This document shows, piece after piece, positions 15,660-24,326 of a stretch of DNA of 64,000 nt; position 1 is the first letter of the stretch, and each line of letters opens with the position of its first letter. Where the stretch lies: positions 62,001 through 126,000 of the forward strand of contig JBFWPT010000001.1 in assembly GCA_050249835.1 (NCBI GenBank), given 5' to 3'. The notes under the pieces were generated by a model, which was given only the letters and a program-made list of their open reading frames with translations, ran no database searches and had not been told where the DNA came from. The position numbers were made by a program, and so were the translations under genes. Origin of the DNA: Miltoncostaea sp050249835. Its GTDB lineage: Bacteria > Actinomycetota > Thermoleophilia > Miltoncostaeales > Miltoncostaeaceae.

Positions 15660-16116
15660 GCCGCCACCCCCAGCCCTGTTTCTTGCCTACACCCGGACGA
15701 CGGCGGAGCGCCAGAGGACTCACGGTCGATATGTAAGAAGAATGTGAGGCACCCTCTCGTCGCGGCCGCCGGGGTGCTCCCCGAGACGTTCGTGGTGCTC
15801 GTCGAGCGCTGAGCTCAGGCGCCGGGCTGCGGTGCGCCGCCGTCCGGGCTCTGCCCGCCGCCCGGTCCGCCACCGAAGCCCTCCTGCGGGTGACGCTTCC
15901 GTCGAGCCGTCCATCGTCGCGCTGGCCGACGGAGCTCTCGAGCAGCAAGACGTCGCCCTCGGTGATGACGGTGACAGTGGCGAAGCCCTCACCGCTCAGG
16001 AGCGCCTCGAGCAAGGCCATCGCCGCGGTCCGCTGCTCGTCGATGCCCTCCTGCGGTCTCCCTGAGGGCCGCCTGTGAGGCTCCTGTGATCGCTGCGCGT
16101 CTGGTAGGGATGCCCC
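15660..16116. other. Intergenic region with a degraded minus-strand reading frame
   Basis: The region separates the propeller operon from a divergent AraC gene. On the minus strand two coding-like pieces in different frames are visible: MALLEALLSGEGFATVTVITEG from 16020, and HPQEGFGGGPGGGQSPDGGA ending at a TGA at 15815-15817. Together they look like the 3' remnant of a small gene with a frameshift. The part next to the propeller operon (15700-15760) is relatively AT-rich (ATATGTAAGAAGAATGTGAG) and probably holds the operon promoter. No start or family can be assigned. Confidence 0.35.
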
Positions 16117-17118
16117 ATGGGCGTGGTCGCCTCAGCGGTGGTGCGGCGCATCGTGGAGGTCGCGAGCGGGCCGGACTCGGCCGGAGAGCTGCTCGCCAGT
16201 GTCGGCCTGCCGGCCGGGGCGGACGCCGCCGTGGCGATGCGCCAGGTGATCGACGCGGATGCGTACTACGGGCTGATCGAGCGTGCCGCCCGCGAGGACG
16301 ACGACGCGCTGCCCTTCCGCTACGCGGCGGCGCTGCGCGCCGACGACTTCGCCGCCCTGGGGCTCGCGATGAAGACGGCGCGCACGGTGGGCGAGTCGCT
16401 GCAGCGACTCGCCCGCTACATCCTCGTGCTGACGGACACGCTCGAGTACGAGTTCGTCGCTGATGCGCAGGGGCGGGCCTTCGTCCTGAGGGGCCGTCCG
16501 AACGGTCGCCGGGGGGCGCGGTTGGCCAACGAGTGCGCGCTGGCGGCGGTCGTGTCGGTGATGCGCCAGGTCGCCGTCGCGCCCACTGGGCCCGAACTCG
16601 TGACGTTCCGGCATGCCGCCCCGGCGACGACCTCCCCGCACCGGGCCTTCTTCGGGTGCCCCGTCCTGTTCGGGACCTCGGCCGACGCGCTGCGCCTCGG
16701 CGTCGACGCCCTCGCCACCCCTGCGCGCCTCGCGGACGAGGGCCTGTCGTCGTTCGTGCTGGGCCACCTCGACGAGATGCGCGACCGGCAGGCAGGCCGG
16801 TCCGTCGCGGCCCGGGTGCACGGTGCCGTCGTCGACGCGCTCCCCGACGGGCCACCGCCCGCGTCGCAGGTCGCCCGTCGGCTCGGCATGAGCGCGCGCA
16901 CCCTCCAGCGACGCCTCGCCGACGACGGCGACACCTTCCAGGCCCTCGCGGACCGCGCGCGGCGGGACGCGGCCGAGGCGCTGCTCGCCGGAGGCGACCA
17001 CAGCCTTGCCGAGGTGGCCTTCCTCACGGGCTTCTCGGACCAGAGCGCCTTCCAGCGGGCCTTCAAGCGATGGACCGGCTCCACGCCCGCGGCCTTCCGG
17101 GAGGCGCGGGTGGCCTGA
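16117..17118 (+). CDS. AraC-family transcriptional regulator (OruR/ArgR-like architecture)
   Basis: The 333-residue regulator has an N-terminal 'arabinose-binding' type region of about 190 residues (MRQVIDADAYYGLIERAARED, ARYILVLTDTLEYEF) and a C-terminal double HTH at residues 240-330. The second helix-turn-helix shows the conserved AraC signature EVAFLTGFSDQSAFQRAFKRWTGSTPAAFR. This layout matches the OruR/ArgR/PchR-related group that activates catabolic or virulence genes in response to small molecules. The DUF4386 gene follows about 100 bp downstream on the same strand and is a possible target. Confidence 0.9.
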   Translation: MGVVASAVVRRIVEVASGPDSAGELLASVGLPAGADAAVAMRQVIDADAYYGLIERAAREDDDALPFRYAAALRADDFAALGLAMKTARTVGESLQRLARYILVLTDTLEYEFVADAQGRAFVLRGRPNGRRGARLANECALAAVVSVMRQVAVAPTGPELVTFRHAAPATTSPHRAFFGCPVLFGTSADALRLGVDALATPARLADEGLSSFVLGHLDEMRDRQAGRSVAARVHGAVVDALPDGPPPASQVARRLGMSARTLQRRLADDGDTFQALADRARRDAAEALLAGGDHSLAEVAFLTGFSDQSAFQRAFKRWTGSTPAAFREARVA

Positions 17119-17216
17119 CGCGCGCGGTCAACACGTTGGCCGTTCCGGTCACGACCCGGGCGGCGGGCGACCATAGCGTCGGTCGCGTCCCCATCGCCCC
17201 GACCGAGGAGCCCCTC

Positions 17217-17945
17217 GTGACCGCCACAATCCCCACCCCGCGCGCCGCGCGGCTCACCGGGATCGCCTATCTCGGCATCGTCGTCTGCGGCCTCTTCGCC
17301 GAGTTCTTCGTCCGCATGTCCCTCGTCACGCCCGGCGACGCGATCGTCACCGCGGGCGAGATCGCCGGATCGCCCGGCCTCTTCCGCGCCGGCATCGGTG
17401 CCGACCTGCTGATGATCGGCCTGGACGTCGCCGTCGCGTTCGGTCTCTACCGGCTGTTCCGGCCGTTCAGCAGGAACCTGGCTCTCGCCGCCGCAGGCTT
17501 CCGCCTCGTCCAGGCCGCGATCCTCACCGGCAACCTGCTGAACCTCACCCGCGCCGACGACCTGGCCGGCCAGGCAGCCGCGACCGGAAGCGCCGGGACG
17601 GCGGACCGCGTCCTGCAGGCCATCGAGACCCACGCGCTCGTGTACGACATCGCCCTGATCTCCTTCGGCCTCTCCTGCCTCGTCCTCGGGCGGATCCTCC
17701 GCACCTCCGGGGTGGCCCCACGCCTCCTGGCCCTCGGCATGACCGCAACCGGCTGCGTCTACCTCGTGGGCTCGGCCGTCGCCGTCGTCGCCCCGGGCCT
17801 CTCGGCCCTCATCGACCCCTTCTACCTCGTCGCGATCGTGGTCGAACCGGCCTTCGCCCTCTGGCTCATCCTCCGCGGCGGCCGAGTGGCCTCGCACCCG
17901 CCGGCAGACTCCGCTGCCCCGCGCGCCGTCGGCGCCACGAGCTGA
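17217..17945 (+). CDS. DUF4386 family membrane protein
   Basis: The protein has 242 residues. GTG 17217 has GAGGAG just upstream. Six hydrophobic helices are predicted, with DUF4386 hallmarks: ARLTGIAYLGIVVCGLFAEF at the start, the loop RxxLVTPGDA, then LFRAGIGADLLMIGLDVAVA, LYRLFRPFSRNLALAAAGFR and DIALISFGLSCLVLG. Function in the family is unknown. It lies directly downstream of an AraC regulator and upstream of a convergent tRNA-Ser gene. Confidence 0.85.
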   Translation: MTATIPTPRAARLTGIAYLGIVVCGLFAEFFVRMSLVTPGDAIVTAGEIAGSPGLFRAGIGADLLMIGLDVAVAFGLYRLFRPFSRNLALAAAGFRLVQAAILTGNLLNLTRADDLAGQAAATGSAGTADRVLQAIETHALVYDIALISFGLSCLVLGRILRTSGVAPRLLALGMTATGCVYLVGSAVAVVAPGLSALIDPFYLVAIVVEPAFALWLILRGGRVASHPPADSAAPRAVGATS

Positions 17946-17987
17946 CACGCGGTGCGACTGGGCGCTCTGACGGGCGGGGAGCGCCAA

Positions 17988-18076
17988 CGGAGGGGGTGGG
18001 ATTCGAACCCACGGTCCGGGGAACCCCGGACAGCGGTTTTCAAGACCGCCGCATTCGACCTCTCTGCCACCCCTCC
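17988..18076 (-). tRNA. tRNA-Ser (anticodon UGA)
   Basis: It is an 89-nt class II tRNA. The 7-bp acceptor GGAGGGG/CCCCUCC is complete, with discriminator G. The anticodon loop is CUUGAAA in stem GGCGGU/ACCGCU, giving anticodon UGA. A long variable arm (GTCCGGGG...CCCCGGAC) and T arm GTGGG-TTCGAAT-CCCAC are present. CCA is not encoded. Confidence 0.95.
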
Positions 18077-18113
18077 GGCGGGGCGAGGATAGCCCGGGGC
18101 CCGAGGGGAGGGG

Positions 18114-20156
18114 TCAGGGGACGGCGGGCTCCGGGGCGGGGAGGCGGTCCGCGACCCGCATGAGGGCGTCCACGGCGGCGGGGTCGAACTGGGTGCCCGC
18201 CCCGGCGCGCGTCTCGGCGAGGGCGTCGGCCCGCGACAGCGGGCTGCGGTAGCTGCGGCTCGCGCTCATCGCGTCGAAGGCGTCGGCGACGGCGAGGATG
18301 CGGGCGCCGTCGGGGATGGCCTCGCCGGTGAGGCCGCCCGGGTAGCCGAGGCCGTCGAGGCGCTCGTGGTGGCGGTGGATCCACTCGGTCTGCTCGTCGG
18401 TGAGGGCGCCGGACACGATGCGCGCGCCGGCGGCGGCGTGGGCCTCGACGAGGGCGCGCTCCTGGGGGGTGAGCGGACCGGGCTTCAGCAGCACCTCGTC
18501 GGGCACGCCGATCTTCCCGATGTCGTGGACGAGCGCGGCCTCGCGCAGCAGGGCGCGGCGGGCCTCGTCCCAGCCGAGCTCCTCGGCCATCGCGACCGCG
18601 AGGTCGGCGACGCGCTCGGAGTGCTCGTGGGTGTGGGGGTCGCGCGCGTCCACGGCCCGGGCGAGGGCGCGCACCGTGGCGAGCGACTGCTCGCGCAGCA
18701 GCGAGCCGGCCATCTCCTCGGCGGTGAGGGCGGTGACGACCGCGGGGGAGTACCGGAAGGTGACGCCGCGGCCGTTGTGCTTCGCCCAGTAGAGCGCGCC
18801 GTCGGCGAGGCGCACCAGTTCGGGGCCGCCGAGGGGCGGGCCGACCTGGTCGAGATCGCAGACGCCGGCGGAGAAGTCGACGCGCCCCACCTTCGGGGCG
18901 GGCGTGCCGGCGAGGATCCGTCGCGCGCGCTCCACCGCCTGCCAGGCCTGGAGGGCATCGGTCTCCGGGAGGATCCAGCCGAACTCCTCGCCGCCGATCC
19001 TGGCGAGGGTGTCGCCCGGGCGCACCGCCTGGGCGAGCGTCACGGCCACGTGCACGAGGGCGCGGTCGCCCACCGGGTGGCCGAACGTGTCGTTGACGCG
19101 CTTGAAGTGGTCGATGTCGATCACCACCACCGACAGGTCGCGCCCGTGGCGGCGGGCTCGCTCCACCTCGGCCCGGAGGCGCTCGTGGAACTCGCGGTGG
19201 TTCGGCAGGTCGGTGAGCGGGTCGGTCGTCGCGCGCAGGTGCAGCACCCGCAGGGCGCGCTCCTTCTCGGCGAAGGTCACCGCGAAGCGGGCGGTCCCGA
19301 GCAGCAGCGTCAGCCCGGCGAGGGCGATGGGGAGGGCGCCCAGGCCGAGGACCGGCGCGAGCATCAGGACCACGACGGCGGCGACCGACGCCCCGATGGG
19401 GATCGTGATCTGCCGCAGCCCGCGCACCGTCGCGGGGACGGCCGCCGGGTGGTCGATCCACGCCGCGATCGCCACGGCGAGCGTCGCGACCGGCCAGAGG
19501 GCGTCCAGCACGCTCCCCATCGGCCACGCGCCGGCGGCGTAGAGCGCGAGGTAGGTGCCGTCGGCGACCGCCGTCAGGCCGAGGCCCGTGGCGAGCAGCA
19601 GGAACGGCCGGTCCGACCAGCCGCCCACCGTGAGGCCGAGCGCGACGAGGGCGAGCAGGGCGACGTCGCCGGAGGGATAGGCCAGGTTCACCCCGGTCGC
19701 GAGCGTGCCCCCGGTGGCCGTCGCGGCGACGGGCCCGAGCACGACCGCCGCGCCCACGGCGGCCGCCGCGAGCGCGGCGATGGCGCCGTCGGTCCAGGCG
19801 GCCACGCCGACGCCCCGGCACCGCGCAGCCGTCAGCAGCGCGAGCGCCGCGGCGGCGGGCGGGTAGAAGAGCAGCCAGCCGGCGTCGGCGACCGACGGGA
19901 CCGGCAGTTCAGGATCGAGCGTGTACGCGATGTCCCCCGCGGTCCAGGCGAGGAGCGCCACCGCGAGCAGTGCCCAGGCGAGGCGGCCGTCGCGGCGGCG
20001 CACGGCGCGCCAGCCGAGGGCCGCGGCGCAGGCCAGCTCGACCGCGTTGAGCGTCCAGTCGCGCGCCGGCCCGCCCGCCCAGAGGGCGACGGCGACGGGA
20101 ACGCAGGCGAGCGTGAGGCCGGTGACGGCGGCGGCGGTGGGCGTCAGGGAGCGCAC
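18114..20156 (-). CDS. Membrane GGDEF and HD-GYP protein (c-di-GMP signalling)
   Basis: The 680-residue protein has about eight N-terminal membrane helices (1-285), a MASE-like sensor, and a GGDEF domain at about 305-460 with TTDPLTDLPNHREF, DIDHFKRVNDTFGHPVGD and the active-site loop GGEEF. An HD-GYP domain at about 500-670 has intact HDIGKIG and HHERLDGLGYPGGL. Both cyclase and phosphodiesterase sites look competent, so it could make and break cyclic di-GMP; one may dominate in vivo. GTG 20156 has AAGGGGA directly abutting, and it lies between two short complementary arms (GGGAG/CTCCC), so the start could be slightly different or structure-controlled. Confidence 0.88.
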   Translation of the reverse strand: MRSLTPTAAAVTGLTLACVPVAVALWAGGPARDWTLNAVELACAAALGWRAVRRRDGRLAWALLAVALLAWTAGDIAYTLDPELPVPSVADAGWLLFYPPAAAALALLTAARCRGVGVAAWTDGAIAALAAAAVGAAVVLGPVAATATGGTLATGVNLAYPSGDVALLALVALGLTVGGWSDRPFLLLATGLGLTAVADGTYLALYAAGAWPMGSVLDALWPVATLAVAIAAWIDHPAAVPATVRGLRQITIPIGASVAAVVVLMLAPVLGLGALPIALAGLTLLLGTARFAVTFAEKERALRVLHLRATTDPLTDLPNHREFHERLRAEVERARRHGRDLSVVVIDIDHFKRVNDTFGHPVGDRALVHVAVTLAQAVRPGDTLARIGGEEFGWILPETDALQAWQAVERARRILAGTPAPKVGRVDFSAGVCDLDQVGPPLGGPELVRLADGALYWAKHNGRGVTFRYSPAVVTALTAEEMAGSLLREQSLATVRALARAVDARDPHTHEHSERVADLAVAMAEELGWDEARRALLREAALVHDIGKIGVPDEVLLKPGPLTPQERALVEAHAAAGARIVSGALTDEQTEWIHRHHERLDGLGYPGGLTGEAIPDGARILAVADAFDAMSASRSYRSPLSRADALAETRAGAGTQFDPAAVDALMRVADRLPAPEPAVP

Positions 20157-20209
20157 TCCCCTTGCATCGGCATCGCCACCGGCGCACTTGCGCCGGCGAC
20201 CGCGGGGGG

Positions 20210-21028
20210 TCAGTCCCGGCGGCCGGCCGCCATGAACGCGGTCATCGCGACGAGCAGGTCGCCCGACCGGCCCGTGGCCCGGACGCCCGCCCGCCACGCG
20301 TCCGCGGTCGCCTGGTCCAGGTGCCCCTCCGCCACGGCCCGCGCCGCGGCGTCGGCGAACTGGAAGAGGCCCTCCGCCGCGTCGGGGTCGTGGATGAGGA
20401 GGGTGCGCGCGGCGACGGTGACGTCCGCCGCGCCGGCGGCCCGCAGCAGGCGCCGCAGGGTGTGACCGACGAAGGGCGACCGGAACCGCCCCGCCGCGGC
20501 GACGGCGATGGCGCGGCCCGCCTCCGGGAGGGGCGCGTCGACGACCAGCGTGGACCAGTCGGGCTCGGCCACCACGATGCGCCCGCCCGGCCGCAGGACG
20601 CGCATCATCTCCGCGATCACGTCCGCGGGGTCCTCCACGTGCAGCAGCACCCGCTCGGCGCGCGCCCCGTCGACGTCCGCGTCGGGGAGGGGGAGGTCGA
20701 GGGCGTCGCCCTGCAGGAAGCCCACGTCGGACCGCCCGCCCGCCCGGCGCCGGGCCTCCACGATCATCGTCGCGCTGCGGTCGATGCCCAGGGCGCGCCC
20801 GCCGGGGGCGACCCGGTCGGCGAGGGCGAGGACGTCCTCGCCGGTGCCGCAGCCGAGGTCCAGCAGCACCGCGCCCGGGCGCGGGTCGAGCAGGTCGAAC
20901 GAGCGCCGCTTCCACTCGCCCACGGCGGCGACGTCCCGGACCGCGTCGAGGTACCCGGCCAGCGCCTCCGGGGAGCCGGAGCGGTCGACGTCGGCGAAGC
21001 CGCCGAGGTCCGGGGGGCCGTCGGCCAT
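20210..21028 (-). CDS. Class I SAM-dependent methyltransferase
   Basis: The 272-residue protein carries motif I LLDLGCGTGEDV (residues 55-66), motif II LGIDRSATMI, GDALDLPLPDADVD, and a ...HVEDPADVIAEMMRVLRPGG post-motif, as in UbiE/COQ5-like enzymes. It lies upstream of the GGDEF/HD-GYP gene on the same strand (53-bp gap with a hairpin), so they may be co-transcribed. The substrate cannot be inferred. Confidence 0.86.
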   Translation of the reverse strand: MADGPPDLGGFADVDRSGSPEALAGYLDAVRDVAAVGEWKRRSFDLLDPRPGAVLLDLGCGTGEDVLALADRVAPGGRALGIDRSATMIVEARRRAGGRSDVGFLQGDALDLPLPDADVDGARAERVLLHVEDPADVIAEMMRVLRPGGRIVVAEPDWSTLVVDAPLPEAGRAIAVAAAGRFRSPFVGHTLRRLLRAAGAADVTVAARTLLIHDPDAAEGLFQFADAAARAVAEGHLDQATADAWRAGVRATGRSGDLLVAMTAFMAAGRRD

Positions 21029-21091
21029 GGCTCCAGGCTACGCCCCCGGGCGCTCCCCGCGCGACGGGCCGCTACAGTACGGCGGCCTCGC

Positions 21092-21181
21092 GGAGAGGTG
21101 GCCGAGTGGCTGAAGGCAACCGCCTGCTAAGCGGTTAATCGGGGTCAACCTGATTCGAGGGTTCGAATCCCTCCCTCTCCG
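21092..21181 (+). tRNA. tRNA-Ser (anticodon GCU)
   Basis: It is a 90-nt class II tRNA. Acceptor GGAGAGG/CCTCTCC is followed by discriminator G. The anticodon loop CTGCTAA gives GCU. The long variable arm (CGGGGTCAACCTGATTCG) and T arm GAGGG-TTCGAAT-CCCTC are intact. CCA is not encoded. Confidence 0.95.
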
Positions 21182-21249
21182 TTCCCACAGCTGAAGAGAC
21201 CCGGCGAGCCCCGGTTCCGGCCGTCGCCGGGGAGAGGAGCGAGGGTTCG

Positions 21250-21837
21250 GTGGGCAGGGTCGTCATGTACGCAACGGTGTCGGTGGACGGCTTCATCGCC
21301 GGCGAGGACGACGACCCCGGCCCGCTGTTCGACTGGCTCACGAGCGGCGACGTCCCGCTCGACGCGACCGGCCACCTGACGGTGTCGCAGGCGTCCTTCG
21401 ATCTCACCCGGGCGTACTGGGACAAGATCGGCGTGACGGTCGTCGGCCGGCACGTGTTCGATCTGACGGACGGCTGGGGCGGCACGCCGCCGAGTGGGAT
21501 CGACCACGTCGTCGTCGTGTCGCACCGGTCGGCGCCCGAGGGGTGGGACGCCGCTGCGCCGTTCCACTTCGTCGTCGGCGTCGAGGAGGCCATGGCCCGG
21601 GCGCAAGAGCTCGCGGGCGGGCGCACGGTGGAGGTCGCCGCCGGCGACCTCGGCGGCCAGGTGCTCGCTGCGGGGCTGGTCGACGAGGTCGCCATGGACG
21701 TCGCGCCGGTGGTGCTCGGATCGGGCAAGCGCTTCTTCGGATCGGTGAACGCGCAGCACCTGCTGGAGGATCCCGAGGTGGTGGTCCGCGGCGACCGGGT
21801 CCTCCACCTGCGGTACCGCGTGCGCCGGTCGGCCTAG
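21250..21837 (+). CDS. Dihydrofolate-reductase/RibD C-terminal family protein
   Basis: The 195-residue protein starts at GTG 21250, preceded by GAGGAGCGAGGG. The fold is that of the RibD C-terminal/DHFR-like reductases: VMYATVSVDGFIAGEDDDPG at the N-terminus, VGRHVFDLTDGWGG near 63-76, and EVAAGDLGGQVLAAGLVDEV in the nucleotide-binding region. Such stand-alone proteins are widespread in Actinobacteria, use NADPH in the few studied cases, and have no firm substrate. It directly follows the tRNA-Ser(GCU). Confidence 0.85.
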   Translation: MGRVVMYATVSVDGFIAGEDDDPGPLFDWLTSGDVPLDATGHLTVSQASFDLTRAYWDKIGVTVVGRHVFDLTDGWGGTPPSGIDHVVVVSHRSAPEGWDAAAPFHFVVGVEEAMARAQELAGGRTVEVAAGDLGGQVLAAGLVDEVAMDVAPVVLGSGKRFFGSVNAQHLLEDPEVVVRGDRVLHLRYRVRRSA

Positions 21838-22776
21838 GGCATCAGCCCGTTCGCCTCGTCGACGCCGAAGATCGTCACGGATGGGATCACGAGGTGGTAC
21901 TGCGAGGCCACGATCCGGTTGCCCGGCGCGACGAGCAGGGCGTTGATGGCGGCCGTGACCCGCTGGGTCACCTGCAGGTTGTCGACGTAGCCCTCGACGC
22001 AGGCGCGGAACTCGGCGTCCGTGAGGGTGATGGCGCAGCCGCGGGCCCGCGCCGCCCGGCCCGTTGCCCGAGTTGGACGAGCAGCGGTCGTTCAATTGGT
22101 CGGGCGGGACGCACGACGGCAGCTGGGTCACGCCCATCTCCCCGCCGCCGGGCAGGAAGCCGAAGCCGGCCGTCACCGAGTCGCCCAGCGCGCGGAGGGT
22201 GAAGGGGCCACCGTGATCGTGTGTGCCACGACGGGGCTTCCGCTCGTGTTCGTCGCGCGCAGACGTGAGGAGTCACGCCCCGTCGACCGCGGCGCCGAGA
22301 ACCTCATCGTCTCCCGGCGGGCGCGGCGGCGAGCAGGCGGACGCAGCCGCGTCTCGGGCCGCCGGCCAGCTCGACGCGCGGCGTGCTCCCCGTGCAGCGC
22401 ACCACAACGCGCGTGGTGCGACCGGCCGTCGCCGTGCTCCCGCCCGTCTGGCAGCGCGGCGCCGGGACGGGGCCACCACGTCCGCCCACGCGCCCGCGGC
22501 AGGGAGAGCGAGCTCGCGGCGGGCGCCCTCGACCTCGCGCGGACGGGTGCGCCCGTCGGTGAGCAGGCGGCTCTGGCTCACGACCTGCACCCGCAGAGGC
22601 CCGGCGGGCGGCCGCGTCCCGCACGCGCGTCGCGGCGGCCCGGCCGAGCACCACCCGGTGGGTCGTCGTGCCGTCCGCGAGCCGCAGCGGCTCCCGCGTC
22701 CCGGCCTGCGCGACGACGCGCCCCGAGCAGCCCGGCCGCAAGGGAGGCGAGGAGGAGGGGGAGCCTCGGCCTGGAC
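21838..22776 (-). pseudogene. Frameshifted secreted SGNH/GDSL-hydrolase-like gene
   Basis: No single frame is open, but coding-like segments follow one another in changing frames on the minus strand: a signal-like RLPLLLASLAAGLLGA, GTREPLRLADGTTTHRVVLG, RVQVVSQSRLLTDGRTRP, TTRVVVRCTGSTPRVELAGG, an Ig-like end TNTSGSPVVAHTITV, the SGNH block I LRALGDSVTAGFGF, and finally ITLTDAEFRACVEGYVDNLQ with the tail VTIFGVDEANGLMP ending at 21838. At least five frame changes are needed. The part between block I and the C-terminus is too short for a complete SGNH fold, and no block V (DxxH) is visible. It is a decayed gene that once encoded a secreted esterase or lipase. Confidence 0.65.
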
Positions 22777-22782
22777 GGGATC

Positions 22783-24177
22783 CTAGGCCGGAGTGGCGAG
22801 CGGGATGAAGCGCCGGCGCTTGCCGGCCGCCGTCTGCGGAAGCTCGCCGGGGTCGGCGAGGGCGCGCACCTCCACCCGGCCGCCGGGGCGACCGCCGGCC
22901 GCGAGGGCCGCGACCAGGTCGGCGCGCACCGTGTCGAGGTCCCCGTCGGTGAGCGGGGCCCGCGGTGCCCATGCGGCCACCGCGATGCCGTCGGGGGTCT
23001 GCTCCACCGCGTAATCGACGACCGCGGTGTGGCCCGCGATGGCCGCCGCGAGGGTCGCGGCATCGACGCGCCCGCCGTCGCCCCACCTGAACAGCGCCCC
23101 CGTGGCGTCGTCGATCACCAGGCGCCGGCCGGTCCAGGGCCCGCCGTGGGGGTCGGAGTCGATGCGCACCCTGTCGCTCATGCGGTAACGGATGAGCGGC
23201 AGCGCGCGGTTCAGGACGTTCGTGACGATGAGGTGGCCCTCGTCGTCGACCTCGTACACGGCGATGTCCTCCACGAGCCGCAGCGCGGGGTCGCCGGGTG
23301 ACGTGCGCGCGGCGAGCCCGCCGATCTCCGTCACCGCGTAGGTGTTCGACCGCTCCGTGCCGAGGGCGTCGGCGATGAGGGACGCCATCGGCCCGAACAG
23401 CGGCTCGCTGCTCGCCCCGATGAGCATGGGGGAGATGTGGAGCCTCCCGGCAGCCGCCTCACCGGCGAGCATCGCCAGCGCCGAGGCGTACCCGAAGAGC
23501 CCCGCCGGGGCGAGGTCGTTGAGGCGGGCGACCATATCCGGCAACGGCGTGCGGGCCGGGATCTCGTTGTTCGCGATCATCGGATTGCCCAGGAAGAGCG
23601 CCAGCTGGCGCGACATGGAGGTGGTGTGCACCGAGCCCACCGTGGCCTGCACGAACGGCGCCGTCGGAGGCGTCATGGGGGCCCCGGCCGCCGCGGCCTG
23701 CCGCTGCATCCAGAACCCGGGGCGCAGGACGGCCGCCGCCATGTCCGTGAAGCCGCCGAGGTCCCAGGCGACCACCGTGGGCGTCCCGCTCGTGCCGCTC
23801 GTGGACATGACGAGGAACTCGTCGGCCACGGCCCGCATCCCGCCGTCGTCCGGCGCCGCGAGGGCCGCCTGCGCCCCGTCGAGACGGAGGCGGGGGTCCG
23901 TGCTGATCTCGTCCCAGGCGCCCATGAGGTCCTGCTTGGTCATGACGGGCAGCGCCGCGAGCCCGTCGCCCGTGAGTTCGCGCGGGTCGATGCCCGCGAG
24001 CCGCCGCGCGTGCCACGGCGAGTGCGCGACGGCGTGCGCGACCAGCGCCCGCAGCCGTTCGTCCCGCAGCTCCCACAGCCGTTCGGCCGGCCAGGTGAGG
24101 CGCTCGACCTCGTCGCCCTCGGTCAGCCGGGTCATGAGGAGCCCCCGGGCACGGTCCACGCGCGGGTCGTCGGCCAT
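22783..24177 (-). CDS. PaaK/CapK-like adenylate-forming enzyme
   Basis: The protein has 464 residues. ATG 24177 is chosen because GGAG precedes it; a longer frame starts 10 codons upstream. It resembles phenylacetate-CoA ligase: ATP-binding STSGTSGTP (residues 125-133), ASSEPLFGPMASLIADALG, YAVTEIGGLAA, and the hinge segment LIRYRMSDRVRID, followed by a C-terminal lid ending ELPQTAAGKRRR that holds the catalytic Lys. It would activate an aromatic or other carboxylic acid as AMP or CoA ester. It stands alone, divergent from the CYTH gene, and its 3' end abuts the SGNH pseudogene. Confidence 0.85.
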   Translation of the reverse strand: MADDPRVDRARGLLMTRLTEGDEVERLTWPAERLWELRDERLRALVAHAVAHSPWHARRLAGIDPRELTGDGLAALPVMTKQDLMGAWDEISTDPRLRLDGAQAALAAPDDGGMRAVADEFLVMSTSGTSGTPTVVAWDLGGFTDMAAAVLRPGFWMQRQAAAAGAPMTPPTAPFVQATVGSVHTTSMSRQLALFLGNPMIANNEIPARTPLPDMVARLNDLAPAGLFGYASALAMLAGEAAAGRLHISPMLIGASSEPLFGPMASLIADALGTERSNTYAVTEIGGLAARTSPGDPALRLVEDIAVYEVDDEGHLIVTNVLNRALPLIRYRMSDRVRIDSDPHGGPWTGRRLVIDDATGALFRWGDGGRVDAATLAAAIAGHTAVVDYAVEQTPDGIAVAAWAPRAPLTDGDLDTVRADLVAALAAGGRPGGRVEVRALADPGELPQTAAGKRRRFIPLATPA

Positions 24178-24326
24178 CGCCACTCCGGTCCGTTGGGTGC
24201 CCGCCACCCACGGGCACTGCGGGCCGAGCCTATCCCGCCCGATTCACCCCATCTGGGCGTCGACGGCGAAACGGCCCCGGCATAGGGTGCTATGCCTCCC
24301 TTCGGGTCCCGTCCAGGAGGCACTCC

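Noticed and set aside
15720..16020. Minus-strand open frames of 90-197 codons
   Set aside because: The most coding-like pieces are in different frames and give no intact gene; reported only as a degraded region.
17822..18070. 82-codon minus frame beginning MAERSNAAVLKTAVRG
   Set aside because: It is a translation of the tRNA-Ser gene, a common false ORF.
20157..20209. Possible c-di-GMP riboswitch before the GGDEF/HD-GYP gene
   Set aside because: The GEMM core blocks are not present; only simple GC stems are seen.
21145..22176. 343-codon minus frame across the DHFR-like gene
   Set aside because: It is mostly antisense to the DHFR-like gene and reads through a tRNA; only its first residues (TAGFGFLPGG...) belong to the SGNH pseudogene.
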